Origin: Streptomyces sp. NBC_00193
GTDB taxonomy: Bacteria > Actinomycetota > Actinomycetes > Streptomycetales > Streptomycetaceae
DNA: 64,000 nt
Assembly (NCBI RefSeq): GCF_026342735.1
Contig: NZ_JAPEMM010000002.1
Span: forward strand, 992,001-1,056,000
Direction: 5' to 3'
Shown one piece after another: positions 32,701 to 41,551 of the stretch. Positions within the stretch are counted from its first letter, which is position 1, and each line of letters begins with the position of its first letter. A model generated the notes under the pieces. It saw nothing but the letters and a program-made list of their open reading frames with translations, was not told the origin of the DNA and ran no database searches. Made by a program: the position numbers and the translations under genes.

Positions 32701-33524
32701 GCGGACGGGGCGAGCGACAGGAAGTGCTTGAGGTAGCGGGGGTTGGTGCGCCGCAGGGAGAGCAGGACGTACAGGTCGGCGCAGCCGAACTCGGCGTCCA
32801 GGGCGGGCTCGCCGCAGACCCAGGCGCCCAGGCGCAGGTAGCCGCGCAGCAGCGGGGGCAGTTCCATCCGGCCGGGGACCTCGATGCCTTCGGGGCTCCA
32901 GGGGAGGTGCGGGGTGACCCGGTACTCGACGGGTGCGAGGCTGCGGGCGAGGACGTTCTCCCGGGTGGCGGCGGCCAGCACCCCGCCGTCGGAGAGCGGT
33001 ATGGAGCAGCAGCCGGCGAGCCAGTTGTGTCCGGAGCCGTCCATGTAGCGGGCGAGGCCGGCCCAGATGAGGGCGATGACGGCGCCGTTGCGGTGGTCGG
33101 GGTGGACGCAGGAGCGGCCCACCTCGACGAGGTCGGGGCGGATGGGGGCGAGGGCGGAGAGGTCGAACTCGCCCTCCGAGTAGAGGCGTCCGGCCACGGC
33201 GGCGCGTTCGGGGGGCAGCAGCCGGTAGGTGCCGACGACCTGCTCGGTCTCCTCGTCCACGACGAGGAGGTGGTCGCAGTAGGCGTCGAAGGGGTCGCAG
33301 TCCAGGCCCGGCTCCGGGCCGTCGAGACGGGCGCCGAGCTCGCCGGCGAAGACCTGGTGGCGCAGCCGCTGCGCGGCGCGCACCTCGTCCTCGTTGCGGG
33401 CGAGGCGGACGGCGTAGTGGGGTGCGGGGGCGTCCGCCGCGCGCCGGGCGGGCGCCGGGGCGGGCGTCGGGGCGGGGAGGAGGGCGGGGGACACGGCGGA
33501 CGGGGACAGGGGGGCGATGGTCAT
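32697..33524 (-). CDS. L-ornithine N-alpha-acyltransferase-like GNAT protein (OlsB type)
   Basis: The 275-residue protein has a Pro/Ala-rich leader (1-35) and then the OlsB acyltransferase pattern: YAVRLARNEDEVRAAQRLRHQVFAGELGA, DCDPFDAYCDHLLVVDE, VVGTYRLLPP, EVGRSCVHPDHRNG, WLAGCCSIPL and LPPLLRGYLRLGAWVCGEPALDAEFGCADLYVLL. It transfers a 3-hydroxyacyl chain to ornithine, giving lyso-ornithine lipid, a phosphorus-free membrane lipid. It is the first gene of a two-gene operon with the OlsA-type acyltransferase. No Pho box was recognised upstream. Confidence 0.82.
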   Translation of the reverse strand: MTIAPLSPSAVSPALLPAPTPAPAPARRAADAPAPHYAVRLARNEDEVRAAQRLRHQVFAGELGARLDGPEPGLDCDPFDAYCDHLLVVDEETEQVVGTYRLLPPERAAVAGRLYSEGEFDLSALAPIRPDLVEVGRSCVHPDHRNGAVIALIWAGLARYMDGSGHNWLAGCCSIPLSDGGVLAAATRENVLARSLAPVEYRVTPHLPWSPEGIEVPGRMELPPLLRGYLRLGAWVCGEPALDAEFGCADLYVLLSLRRTNPRYLKHFLSLAPSA

Positions 33525-33699
33525 GACGGCTCCTGGTCCGGCACGGGAAGCCAGGCCGGCAGGTGTGTGGCCTGGCTTCTTTACTTCTTCCGTGACCGGC
33601 TGGATTCGACATGGCCGCTTCGCGGCCCTCGGATGTGCGGACGCTGAACTTGGCGGGCGTCCCCTCCCGTGCCCTCACCCGCGCGCGCACCCATCAGGG

Positions 33700-34959
33700 T
33701 CAGCGGTCGGAGCTGAGGACCTTGCTGATGGTGTCGGAGGCCGCCTTCGCCGCCGTCTCGGGGTCCTGGCCGGTGAGCACGGCCGTCATGAACGGCTTGA
33801 TCGGGTTCTTGGCCTCCACCTCGGCCCAGCGGGGGGACTGCGGGGTGGCGCGGCCCTGGGCCGCGCCGGGGGCCATCGCGGTGGCGCCGTCGTTGCCCTC
33901 GACCACGTGCGCGAGGGTGGTCTTGTTGGGTACGTAGCTCATCGTGCGGGCGAGTTCGGTCTGCCACTTCTCGCTGACCAGGGCCGTGATCACGTCGACG
34001 GCCTGCTTACGCTGCTTCGTCTTCTCGGGGATGATCAGGTCCGAGCCGCCGGTGAAGACGGAGCCCACCTTGTCGGCGGTCTTGCCGGGGATCGGGAAGA
34101 AGCCGAGCTTGCCCCTGAGCTCCGGGTTCGCGGCCTCGATGGCGGCGGCCTGGCCGGGCGGGGCGATGATCTGGGCGATCCCGCCGCGGGCGAAGACGTC
34201 GGACTGCGGGGGCGTCTCCTCGTCGGCGTCCTTGGGGCCGTCACCGAGGGCCTGGAGCTGCTTGTAGAACTCCATTCCGGCCATGGCCTTCGGCTCGTCG
34301 AGGGTGCCGAGCCACTGGCCGCTGCTCTCGACGGCGAGCTCGCCGCCCTCGTCCCAGACGAACCCGGCGAGGACGTACCAGTTCTGCCCGGCGAGGTAGA
34401 TGCCCTGCTGGGTGCCCTTGTCGAGCTTCTGCGTGGCCTGGATCCATTCCTGGCGGGTCTTGATCGGCGCCTTGACCCCGGCGGCCGTGAAGAGGTCCTT
34501 GTTGTAGATCACCACGCGGTTGGCGGCGTACCACGGGACGCCGAACTGGGCTCCGCGGACCTTACCCGGTTCGGAGAGGCCCTTCAGCCAGTCCTTGCCG
34601 TCCCACTCGCGCAGGGCTTCCAGGGTGAGTTCGGAGACGCCGCCGCCCTCCACGTACTGGGCGACCTGGGTGTTGCCGACCTCGATGACGTCGGCGCTCT
34701 CCTGGCTCTCGCCGGACAGGACGGCGTTGACCTTGTCGCCGATGCCCTTCCACTCCTGGATCTTCACTTCGAGGTCCACACCCGGGTGTTCCTTCTCGAA
34801 GCTGTTCGTGAACTGACCTATGAAGTCCTCGGAGGCGCTGCCCTTCATCAGCCAGAGCGTCACCTTCTGCGTACCTCCGCCCGACCCGGCGAGGCTGCAG
34901 CCGGTGAGAGCGGTCGCGGCCGCGAGAGCGGTGGACACGGCAAGGAAGCGCATCTTCAC
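33700..34959 (-). CDS. ABC transporter sugar-binding lipoprotein (orphan)
   Basis: GTG 34959 is chosen because AGAAGG lies 8 nt before it. The 419-residue protein has a lipoprotein signal with lipobox LTGC (Cys21). The mature part follows the family-1 extracellular sugar-binding fold: KVTLWLMKGSASEDFIGQFTNSFEKEHPG, VPWYAANRVVIYNKDLF, FTGGSDLIIPEKTKQ and AVLTGQDPETAAKAASDT. This pattern is close to Streptomyces proteins that take up N-acetylglucosamine or chito-oligosaccharides, and a DasR-like site lies in its promoter. Permease genes are absent here, so it must use shared membrane parts. Confidence 0.83.
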   Translation of the reverse strand: MKMRFLAVSTALAAATALTGCSLAGSGGGTQKVTLWLMKGSASEDFIGQFTNSFEKEHPGVDLEVKIQEWKGIGDKVNAVLSGESQESADVIEVGNTQVAQYVEGGGVSELTLEALREWDGKDWLKGLSEPGKVRGAQFGVPWYAANRVVIYNKDLFTAAGVKAPIKTRQEWIQATQKLDKGTQQGIYLAGQNWYVLAGFVWDEGGELAVESSGQWLGTLDEPKAMAGMEFYKQLQALGDGPKDADEETPPQSDVFARGGIAQIIAPPGQAAAIEAANPELRGKLGFFPIPGKTADKVGSVFTGGSDLIIPEKTKQRKQAVDVITALVSEKWQTELARTMSYVPNKTTLAHVVEGNDGATAMAPGAAQGRATPQSPRWAEVEAKNPIKPFMTAVLTGQDPETAAKAASDTISKVLSSDR

Positions 34960-34998
34960 GAAGGTCACCTTCTGGGGGGATGGATCGCAGATGGCTTG

Positions 34999-35027
34999 AA
35001 ATTGGCATAGACCAATGGGTGGGTCAA
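34999..35027 (-). promoter_or_regulatory. Promoter with embedded DasR-like (dre) operator
   Basis: On the minus strand TTGACC (35022-35027) and CAATTT (34999-35004) are 17 bp apart, a good -35/-10 pair for the sugar-binding lipoprotein gene. Between and over them, ATTGGTCTATGCCAAT (35001-35016, minus-strand reading) matches 10 of 12 core positions of the dre consensus TGGTCTAGACCA. A repressor there would block RNA polymerase directly. It implies control by DasR or a similar GntR regulator responding to amino-sugar phosphates. Confidence 0.6.
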
Positions 35028-35126
35028 GGGGGTATCGCTATGGATTGTTCACGCAAAGTTCGCGGACCCGGACTTACTGGGGCACCGTAGAACAAGGCAA
35101 CAGCCACCCAGTGTCGGGAGACCCCC

Positions 35127-35342
35127 ATGTCCAATCACACGTACCGGGTGACCGAGATCGTGGGCACGTCCCACGAGGGCATCGACCAGGCCATCCGCAA
35201 CGGCATCGCGCGCGCGGGCGAAACGCTCCACAACCTTGATTGGCTCGAAGTCGTTCAGATCAGAGGGCACATCGAGAACGGCGAGATCGCGCACTACCAA
35301 GTGGGGATCAAGGTCGGTTTCCGCCTCGACGGCGAGGCCTGA
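35127..35342 (+). CDS. Dodecin family protein
   Basis: ATG 35127 gives 71 residues, the normal dodecin size. The sequence YRVTEIVGTSHEGIDQAIRNGIARAGETLHNLDWLEVVQIRGHI fits the beta-alpha-beta-beta dodecin fold, and Trp39 in LDWLEV is the residue that stacks on flavin in archaeal and bacterial dodecins. Twelve subunits form a hollow shell that stores or buffers FMN or related flavins in the cytoplasm. A strong GC hairpin follows the stop. Confidence 0.9.
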   Translation: MSNHTYRVTEIVGTSHEGIDQAIRNGIARAGETLHNLDWLEVVQIRGHIENGEIAHYQVGIKVGFRLDGEA

Positions 35343-35354
35343 GGCCTGAGGGCC

Positions 35355-35390
35355 CGGGGCCCCGGCCCCTCGGGGCTTTCCGGGGCCCCG
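35355..35390 (+). terminator. GC-rich terminator after dodecin
   Basis: CGGGGCCCCGG at 35355-35365 pairs with CCGGGGCCCCG at 35380-35390 around a 14-nt loop containing GGGGCTTT. It separates dodecin from the convergent HAD phosphatase gene. Confidence 0.65.
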
Positions 35391-35455
35391 CCCGGCCCGC
35401 CCGGCCGCCAGAGGGGCACGGGACACAGGCCATCGGGCACCGGGGGCGCGCTCGC

Positions 35456-35950
35456 TCAGGTGCGGCCCTCGCCCTCCTGCGCGTCCTTGAGCTCCGGCGC
35501 CTCCGCCGCCCAGTCCGCCAGGACCACGCGGAAGCCCTCCGCGCGGGCCGCCCCGCACACCAGCTCGTCGTCGTCCACCAGCATCCGCACCTCGCGGCCC
35601 CGCGAGATCCGCCGCAGCACTTCGAGCTTGGTCGTGCGGGCGGGCCGCCGGTCCTGGTTCCCGCGCATCCACAGCCGCCCCTCGGGCAGCCCGTTCCGCG
35701 CGAGCCAGTCCTCCGTGTCCGCGCGGCACCGCTCCGGGCGGCCGGTGAGGTACGTGACCTCGCAGTCGGCCGCGCTCTCCACCGCGAGCGCGATCCCGCG
35801 GGCGAGGGGCGGATCGGCCGGGGCCGCGCCGAAGAACCCGCTCCAGTCGCGCGGCCGGCGCTCCAGGAAGTGCTGGCGGTGGGCGGTGTCGGCCAGGGTG
35901 TTGTCGATGTCGAAGACGGCCAGGGGCCTGCGGTTCTGAGTCTCGGTCAC
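35456..35950 (-). CDS. HAD-superfamily phosphatase domain protein
   Basis: The 164-residue protein starts at GTG 35950. HAD motif I is VFDIDNTLADT (Asp14, Asp16), motif II Thr is in VTYLTGRPE, and the later acid pair is MLVDDDELV (motif IV). The insertion HRQHFLERRPRDWSGFFGAAPADPPLARG and the T-G-R-P-E motif resemble the 3'-phosphatase part of polynucleotide-kinase/phosphatase-like proteins and acid phosphatases. A small nucleotide or nucleic-acid phosphatase is possible; the substrate is unproven. Confidence 0.78.
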   Translation of the reverse strand: MTETQNRRPLAVFDIDNTLADTAHRQHFLERRPRDWSGFFGAAPADPPLARGIALAVESAADCEVTYLTGRPERCRADTEDWLARNGLPEGRLWMRGNQDRRPARTTKLEVLRRISRGREVRMLVDDDELVCGAARAEGFRVVLADWAAEAPELKDAQEGEGRT

Positions 35951-36033
35951 CCCGCCAGCCTAAGCAGCGGGGGCCGGTAGGGTCGTGGCCCGGTGGTCCG
36001 GGGGGACCAGCTGACACACGGGGGTTACGACAC

Positions 36034-37545
36034 ATGCCTACGCCTGAAAACATCTGGGAGGCCGCCGACCTGCCCACGCGTCGGCTCGCCGGGGTGGCCC
36101 TCAACCCGTCCTCACCCGAGGACGTCCTGCTGCGGCTGCTCGCCGACGGCCCGCCGGCCGTGCAGATGGTGCTCTGCCGGGACCGGACCCTGCCCGACGC
36201 CGTGGTCGAGGCCGCGCTCCAGCACCCTGACATCCGAACCCGCAGCTTCTTCGCCCGCAATCCCCACGTCGACCCGGCCCAACGGGCACGACTGGTCGAC
36301 GACCCGGAGTGGTTCGTCCGCGCCCATCTCGCCGATGCGCCCAGACTGCCCGTCGGCGGCGTGTACAGGCCGCTGCCCGACGAGACCGTCGTCCGCATGA
36401 TCAACACGTACGAGAACGACTTCCCGCCCGCCTACCAGCAGATCTCCATGGAGCTGCAGCGTTCCATGCCCACCCATCCGGACGCGAAGGTCCGCGGCTG
36501 GGGGGTCGGCCGGTGGAGTGTGCTGCCCGCGGAGATCCGGGCCTCACTGCTGGCGGATCCCGACGAGGACGTCCGGGAGAGGGCGCGGAGGCACGCGCAA
36601 AGCGAGGATCCGGCGTGGGTCGAGCGCGAACTGCCCGACCGGACGTGCCACGCACGCTGGGACATGCTGTTGAACCGGGCCCTCAGCAGAACCGTCGTGG
36701 ACGGTGTCCTGACCTCTCCGGTGGCCGAGGGCGAACGGGCGGCGATCGCCGACAACCCCACCCTCCCCGCCGACGTGGTGGTCCTCCTCGCCGGCGATCC
36801 GGACCCGGAGGTGCGCCAGCGGATCGCGCACCGCACGGACCTCGGACCCGCCGAGATGCGCGCACTCGCCGTGGACCCCGACCCGACGGTACGGCTCGCC
36901 CTGTCCGTGCACCCTGCACTGAGCGAGGAGGAACGGGCCGGGATCGACTACGAGGTCCCCGCGGACGACCGATTCCATCCGTGGCCCGGGCCCAGAGCGC
37001 CCCGGGACCCCGAGGATGTCCGCCGGGACGCGACCTCGGGCCACCCGCTGCTTCGCCGGAGGGCCGCCCTGGTCCCCACGCTGCCGCCCGATCTCGTGGA
37101 ACGCCTGGCCGCCGACGAGGATCTCGGGGTACGCGTGCTGCTGGCCCAGAACCATCCGGACGCCCCGGCCGCACTCCTGCTGCGCAGCTTCCTCGAGTAC
37201 GCCCACCCTGAGCGCGCGCAGCTCACCACCCGGCCGAACTTTCCCAATACCGGCCTGGCCGCCTTCGCCGACCACGAGGACCCCGAGGTCCGGGCCCTGG
37301 CCGCCCTCGACCCGCAGACCGCGCCGGACACCGTAGAGCGCCTCACCCGGGACCCGGACCCGGTCGTGCGCGCGGCGATGGCACGCCACCCGAACCTTCC
37401 GCAGCACCGACTGGCAGAACTCCTCGACGACGAGGAACTGGCCCACGTGGCCGCGGCGAACCCCGCACTGGATTCCGAGGTGATCCACCGGCTGGTGGCG
37501 GCCATGGCGCAGTCGGATCGCTGGACACCGCCCTGGGAATCCTGA
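36034..37545 (+). CDS. Leucine-rich repeat variant (LRV) protein
   Basis: The 503-residue protein from ATG 36034 is built of about a dozen LRV units of 20-24 residues, each in the form [L/A]-A-x-N/D-P-x-[L/T]-[P/D]-x(n)-[L/V]-x-x-D-P-[D/E]-x-x-V-R, for example AIADNPTLPADVVVLLAGDP, PEVRQRIAHRTDLGPAEMRA and VVRAAMARHPNLPQHRLAEL. These helical repeats form a superhelix that binds proteins or other partners. There is no signal peptide or enzyme domain. Such proteins are common in Streptomyces and of unknown role. It stands between a phosphatase and a flavin enzyme gene. Confidence 0.8.
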   Translation: MPTPENIWEAADLPTRRLAGVALNPSSPEDVLLRLLADGPPAVQMVLCRDRTLPDAVVEAALQHPDIRTRSFFARNPHVDPAQRARLVDDPEWFVRAHLADAPRLPVGGVYRPLPDETVVRMINTYENDFPPAYQQISMELQRSMPTHPDAKVRGWGVGRWSVLPAEIRASLLADPDEDVRERARRHAQSEDPAWVERELPDRTCHARWDMLLNRALSRTVVDGVLTSPVAEGERAAIADNPTLPADVVVLLAGDPDPEVRQRIAHRTDLGPAEMRALAVDPDPTVRLALSVHPALSEEERAGIDYEVPADDRFHPWPGPRAPRDPEDVRRDATSGHPLLRRRAALVPTLPPDLVERLAADEDLGVRVLLAQNHPDAPAALLLRSFLEYAHPERAQLTTRPNFPNTGLAAFADHEDPEVRALAALDPQTAPDTVERLTRDPDPVVRAAMARHPNLPQHRLAELLDDEELAHVAAANPALDSEVIHRLVAAMAQSDRWTPPWES

Positions 37546-37569
37546 CGCCGTTCGCGCGTTGACACCAGT

Positions 37570-38628
37570 GTGATCCGCACCCTCTCGATACTCGACCGGT
37601 CCCGCACCCGCGAGGGCCACCCCGCCGCCCAGGCCCTGCGCGACACCGTGGAGCTCGCGCGCACCGCCGAGCGGCTCGGATACCACCGGTTCCTGGTCTC
37701 CGAGCACCACAGCGTGCCCGGGGTCGCCGGATCCGCGCCCACGGTGCTCGCCGCCGCCGTGGCCGGGGCGACCTCCCGGATCCGCGTCGGCACCGGCGGC
37801 GTGATGCTGCCCAACCACCAGCCCCTGGTGGTCGCCGAGCAGTTCGGGGTCCTGGAGTCGCTGTTCCCCGGCCGGATCGACATGGGCCTCGGCCGCTCGG
37901 TCGGCTTCACCGGCGGGATCCGCCGCGCGCTCGGCCGGGACACCGCCGACGCCGACCGGTTCGAAGAGCAGCTCGCGGAGCTGCTGGGGTGGCTCGACGG
38001 CTCCCAGCGGGCCTACCCCGACGTGCACGCCCGCCCGGCGGAGGGGATGCGGATCCCGGCGTACGTGCTGGCCACCGGCGAGGGGGCGGGCATCGCGGCC
38101 CGCGCCGGGCTGCCCCTGGTCGTGGGGGACCTGCGGACCCGGGCCCGGGTCGCGGAGATCATCGCGGCGTACCGCGAGGAGTTCCGCCCCTCCCCCTGGG
38201 GGGCGCGGCCGTACGTCGTGGCCTCCGGCACGGTCGCGGTGGCGGCCACCGCCGAGGCCGCCCGCCGGATCCTGGTGCCGGAGGCCTGGGCCGTCGCGTA
38301 CTCGCGGACCCGGGGCAGCTTCCCGCCGCTGCGTCCGGCCGAGGAGGTCGAGGCCCTCACCATGAGCCCCAAGGAGCGGGAGCTGTACGAGGGCGCCCTC
38401 GCCGGACACATCCACGGCACGGAGGAGCAGGTCGCGGCGGAGCTGACCGCGGTCGCGGAGCTGACCGGGGCGGACGAACTGCTGGTCACCACGTCCACGT
38501 ACGACCGGACGGCACTGGTGGACTCCTTCGCGCGGCTCGCCCGCCTCACCGGCCTCACGGAGACCGCGGACGGGCGCGCTGACGGGCCCGCGGACCCCGT
38601 CGGGCAGCCTGTCGGCCCCGGACACTAA
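37570..38628 (+). CDS. LLM-class flavin-dependent oxidoreductase
   Basis: GTG 37570 opens a 352-residue protein with a TIM-barrel luciferase-like pattern: LARTAERLGYHRFLVSEHHSVPGVAGSAPTVLAAAVAGATSRIRVGTGGVMLPNHQPLVVAEQFGVLESLFPGRIDMGLGRSVG, characteristic of FMN- or F420-dependent monooxygenases of this class. The C-terminus is Ala/Asp/Pro-rich. Its stop is 10 bp before the UvrA-like gene, so the two are probably one operon, as often seen with drug-modification or resistance pairs. The substrate is unknown. Confidence 0.83.
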   Translation: MIRTLSILDRSRTREGHPAAQALRDTVELARTAERLGYHRFLVSEHHSVPGVAGSAPTVLAAAVAGATSRIRVGTGGVMLPNHQPLVVAEQFGVLESLFPGRIDMGLGRSVGFTGGIRRALGRDTADADRFEEQLAELLGWLDGSQRAYPDVHARPAEGMRIPAYVLATGEGAGIAARAGLPLVVGDLRTRARVAEIIAAYREEFRPSPWGARPYVVASGTVAVAATAEAARRILVPEAWAVAYSRTRGSFPPLRPAEEVEALTMSPKERELYEGALAGHIHGTEEQVAAELTAVAELTGADELLVTTSTYDRTALVDSFARLARLTGLTETADGRADGPADPVGQPVGPGH

Positions 38629-38638
38629 ACTAGGACGA

Positions 38639-41038
38639 ATGCACCAGCCCGCCACCCCGCACGCCCACGATCCCTACGTCCGCGTCCGCGGCGCCCGGGA
38701 GCACAATCTGCGCGGGGTCGACGTGGACATTCCGCGTGACGCGCTGACCGTGTTCACCGGGGTCTCCGGCTCCGGGAAGAGCTCGCTGGCCTTCGGCACG
38801 CTCTTCGCCGAGGCCCAGCGCCGGTACTTCGAGTCCGTGGCCCCGTACGCCCGCCGGCTGATCCACCAGATCGGCGCGCCGAAGGTCGACTCCGTCACCG
38901 GGCTCCCGCCGGCCGTCTCGCTGGAGCAGCGGCGCTCCTCCCCCGGGTCCCGGTCCTCGGTCGGGACGGTGACCACGCTGTCCAACTCGCTGCGGATGCT
39001 CTACTCGCGGGCGGGCTCCTACCCGCCCGGTGCCGAGCGCCTGGACTCCGACTCCTTCTCCCCCAACACCGCGGCCGGGGCCTGCCCTTCCTGTCACGGC
39101 CTCGGCCGCGTCCACCGCACCAGCGAGGAACTGCTGGTGCCCGACGCGAGCCTGTCGATCCGTCAAGGCGCCATCGCCGCCTGGCCCGGCGCCTGGCAGG
39201 GCAAGAACCTGCGCGACATCCTGGAGGCCCTCGGCCACGACGTGGACGCGCCCTGGCGGGAGCTCGCGGCGGCGGACCGCGAGTGGATCCTGTTCACCGA
39301 GGAGCAGCCGGTGGTGACGGTGCATCCGGTGCGGGAGGCCGACCGGATCCAGCGCCCCTACCAGGGCACGTACATGAGCGCCCACCGGTACGTGATGCGG
39401 ACCTTCTCCGACAGCAAGAGCCTCACCCTGCGGGCCCGCGCCGAGAAGTTCCTGACCGATGCGCCGTGTTCCGTGTGCGAGGGCAGGCGGCTGCGCCCGG
39501 AGGCCCTGACCGTGACCTTCGCGGGCCGCACCATCGCGGAGACGTCGGCGCTGGCGCTGACGGAGCTGGACGGGGTACTGGCCACCGCGCGCGGCGGCGG
39601 CGAGGCGTCCCGGGTGCTCACCGAGGACCTGCGCTCCCGGATCGGCCCGGTCACCGAGCTGGGGCTGGGCTACCTGAGCCTGGACCGCGCCGCCCCGACC
39701 CTGTCGGCGGGCGAGCTGCAACGGCTGCGGCTGGCGACGCAGTTGCGTTCGGGGCTGTTCGGGGTGGTGTACGTACTGGACGAGCCGTCGGCGGGGCTGC
39801 ACCCGGCCGACACGGAGGCGCTGCTCGGCGTCCTGGACCGGCTCAAGGAGGCCGGGAACACGGTGTTCGTGGTGGAGCACGACCTGGCCGTGGTGCGGCA
39901 CGCGGACTGGCTGGTGGACGTCGGCCCGCTCGCCGGGGAGCACGGCGGGAGGGTGCTGCACAGCGGGCCCCCGCAGGCTCTGGCGGCGGTGGCGGACTCG
40001 GCGACGGCCCCGTACCTGTTCGGGTCCCGGCGGCCGGACGAGTGGCGCACGGGGGCCGCACGGAAGGCGACCGGCGCCGTCCGGCTCAGCGGTGTCGACC
40101 GGCACAACCTGCGGGACGTGGCGGCGGAGTTCCCGCTCGGGGTGTTCACGGCGGTGACCGGGGTGTCGGGGTCCGGGAAGTCCACGCTGGTGGGCCAGGT
40201 CCTCGCACGGGAGGTCCACGAGCGGCTGGCGGAGCCGGAGTTCGCGGTACGGCGGCTGGTGGAGGTGGACCAGAAGCCGATCGGCCGGACCCCGCGCTCC
40301 AACCTGGCCACGTACACGGGGCTCTTCGACGTGGTGCGCCGGCTCTTCACGGCGGCGCCGGAATCGAAGGCGCGGGGCTGGAAGGCGGGCCGCTTCTCCT
40401 TCAACGTGCCGGGCGGGCGGTGCGAGTCCTGCCAGGGCGAGGGCTTCGTCTCGGTGGAGCTGCTGTTCCTGCCCAGCACCTACGCCCCGTGCCCGGAGTG
40501 CGCGGGAGCCCGGTACAACTCCGAGACGCTGGAGGTCCGTTACTCGGGGTTGAACATCGCGGAGGTGCTCGCCCTGACGGTGGAGTCGGCGGCCTCCTTC
40601 TTCGCCGGGGTCCCGGCGGCGGCCCGCAGCCTCGGCGCGCTCTCGGACATCGGTCTGGGGTACCTGCGGCTCGGCCAGCCCGCCACGGAGCTGTCGGGCG
40701 GCGAGGCGCAGCGCATCAAACTGGCGACGGAGCTCCAGCGCGTGCGCCGCGACCACACCCTGTACCTGCTGGACGAGCCGACGACGGGGCTCCACCCGGC
40801 CGATGTCGCGGTCCTGCTGCGACAGTTGCACGGCCTGGTGGACGCCGGGCACTCGGTGGTGGTCGTGGAGCACGACATGGCGGTGGTGGCGGGCGCCGAC
40901 TGGGTCATCGATCTGGGGCCGGGCGGCGGCGCGGACGGCGGCCGGGTGGTGGCCGCGGGCACCCCTGCCGAGGTGGCCCGCGCCACGGGCAGCCGTACGG
41001 CGGCCTACCTGGCACGGGCCCTCGCTGCGGGCCGGTAG
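38639..41038 (+). CDS. UvrA-like double ABC ATPase (UvrA2/DrrC type)
   Basis: The 799-residue protein is about 150 shorter than a housekeeping UvrA. Two P-loops (GVSGSGKSSLAFGTL near 40 and GVSGSGKSTLVGQVL near 510), two signature motifs (LSAGELQRLRLA; LSGGEAQRIKLA) with Walker B YVLDEPSAGLHP and YLLDEPTTGLHP, and zinc-binding pairs CPSCHG, CSVCEG, CESCQG and CPECAG are present. The region that binds UvrB in classical UvrA appears reduced. Such UvrA2 or DrrC proteins aid tolerance to DNA-binding drugs such as anthracyclines. An LLM enzyme is encoded immediately upstream. DNA-damage tolerance is inferred. Confidence 0.85.
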   Translation: MHQPATPHAHDPYVRVRGAREHNLRGVDVDIPRDALTVFTGVSGSGKSSLAFGTLFAEAQRRYFESVAPYARRLIHQIGAPKVDSVTGLPPAVSLEQRRSSPGSRSSVGTVTTLSNSLRMLYSRAGSYPPGAERLDSDSFSPNTAAGACPSCHGLGRVHRTSEELLVPDASLSIRQGAIAAWPGAWQGKNLRDILEALGHDVDAPWRELAAADREWILFTEEQPVVTVHPVREADRIQRPYQGTYMSAHRYVMRTFSDSKSLTLRARAEKFLTDAPCSVCEGRRLRPEALTVTFAGRTIAETSALALTELDGVLATARGGGEASRVLTEDLRSRIGPVTELGLGYLSLDRAAPTLSAGELQRLRLATQLRSGLFGVVYVLDEPSAGLHPADTEALLGVLDRLKEAGNTVFVVEHDLAVVRHADWLVDVGPLAGEHGGRVLHSGPPQALAAVADSATAPYLFGSRRPDEWRTGAARKATGAVRLSGVDRHNLRDVAAEFPLGVFTAVTGVSGSGKSTLVGQVLAREVHERLAEPEFAVRRLVEVDQKPIGRTPRSNLATYTGLFDVVRRLFTAAPESKARGWKAGRFSFNVPGGRCESCQGEGFVSVELLFLPSTYAPCPECAGARYNSETLEVRYSGLNIAEVLALTVESAASFFAGVPAAARSLGALSDIGLGYLRLGQPATELSGGEAQRIKLATELQRVRRDHTLYLLDEPTTGLHPADVAVLLRQLHGLVDAGHSVVVVEHDMAVVAGADWVIDLGPGGGADGGRVVAAGTPAEVARATGSRTAAYLARALAAGR

Positions 41039-41078
41039 GGCCGGTGGTCGGGCAGGTGGTCACGCGTGAGCCAGGCGG

Positions 41079-41450
41079 TCACGCGTCCTTGGGCTTGGCG
41101 AAGTCTCCGTAGCCCTGCCAGTCGAGGACGACGCACTGCTCGTCGCCGAGCACCCAGGCGTCGTGGCCGGGATCGATCTGGATGAAGTCTCCGGGCTGCG
41201 CCTCGACGCTGTCGCCACCGTCCATGACGATCTTCATCCGGCCGCTGATGATGTAGGCCACGTGGGCGGCCTCACAACTGTCGGTGCCCGCAATGGGCTT
41301 GATGTGCTGCGACCACTGCCATCCGGGCTCGAACACGGCCCGACCGATCGGCCCGTGGTCGGTGTTGAGCAGATCGAGCCTGCCCTTGCCGTCCTCGAAC
41401 CGACGGGTCTCGTCCGCGGAATCGAAGCCCCTTCGCACGATTCCAGTCAT
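41079..41450 (-). CDS. Cupin domain protein
   Basis: ATG 41450 lies 9 nt after GGGAGG; an earlier in-frame start is less likely. The 123-residue protein is a single cupin barrel: GWQWSQHIKP, then EAAHVAYIISGRMKIVMDGGDSVEAQPGDFIQIDPGHDAWVLGDEQCVVLDWQG. The pattern H-x(n)-G-x(n)-G-D-x-x-x-I-x-x-G-H-D supplies metal-binding His and Glu/Gln positions. Such proteins act as small sensors, isomerases or dioxygenases; no specific role is evident. It converges on the UvrA-like gene, and GGTCACGCGT is duplicated near the gene end (41058-41067, 41077-41086). Confidence 0.75.
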   Translation of the reverse strand: MTGIVRRGFDSADETRRFEDGKGRLDLLNTDHGPIGRAVFEPGWQWSQHIKPIAGTDSCEAAHVAYIISGRMKIVMDGGDSVEAQPGDFIQIDPGHDAWVLGDEQCVVLDWQGYGDFAKPKDA

Positions 41451-41551
41451 GATCGTCGACCTCCCGGCACACCACTGCCCCGAGTCCACTTCTCAGCGTA
41501 CGCCCGTACCGTGCGGTCTTCGCGGTGTCCCGGTGCGGCCGTACGCCGCCG

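Noticed and set aside
36544..38655. Minus-strand frame of 703 codons
   Set aside because: It is antisense to the LRV and LLM genes, which show clear protein families; no ribosome site or domain was found.
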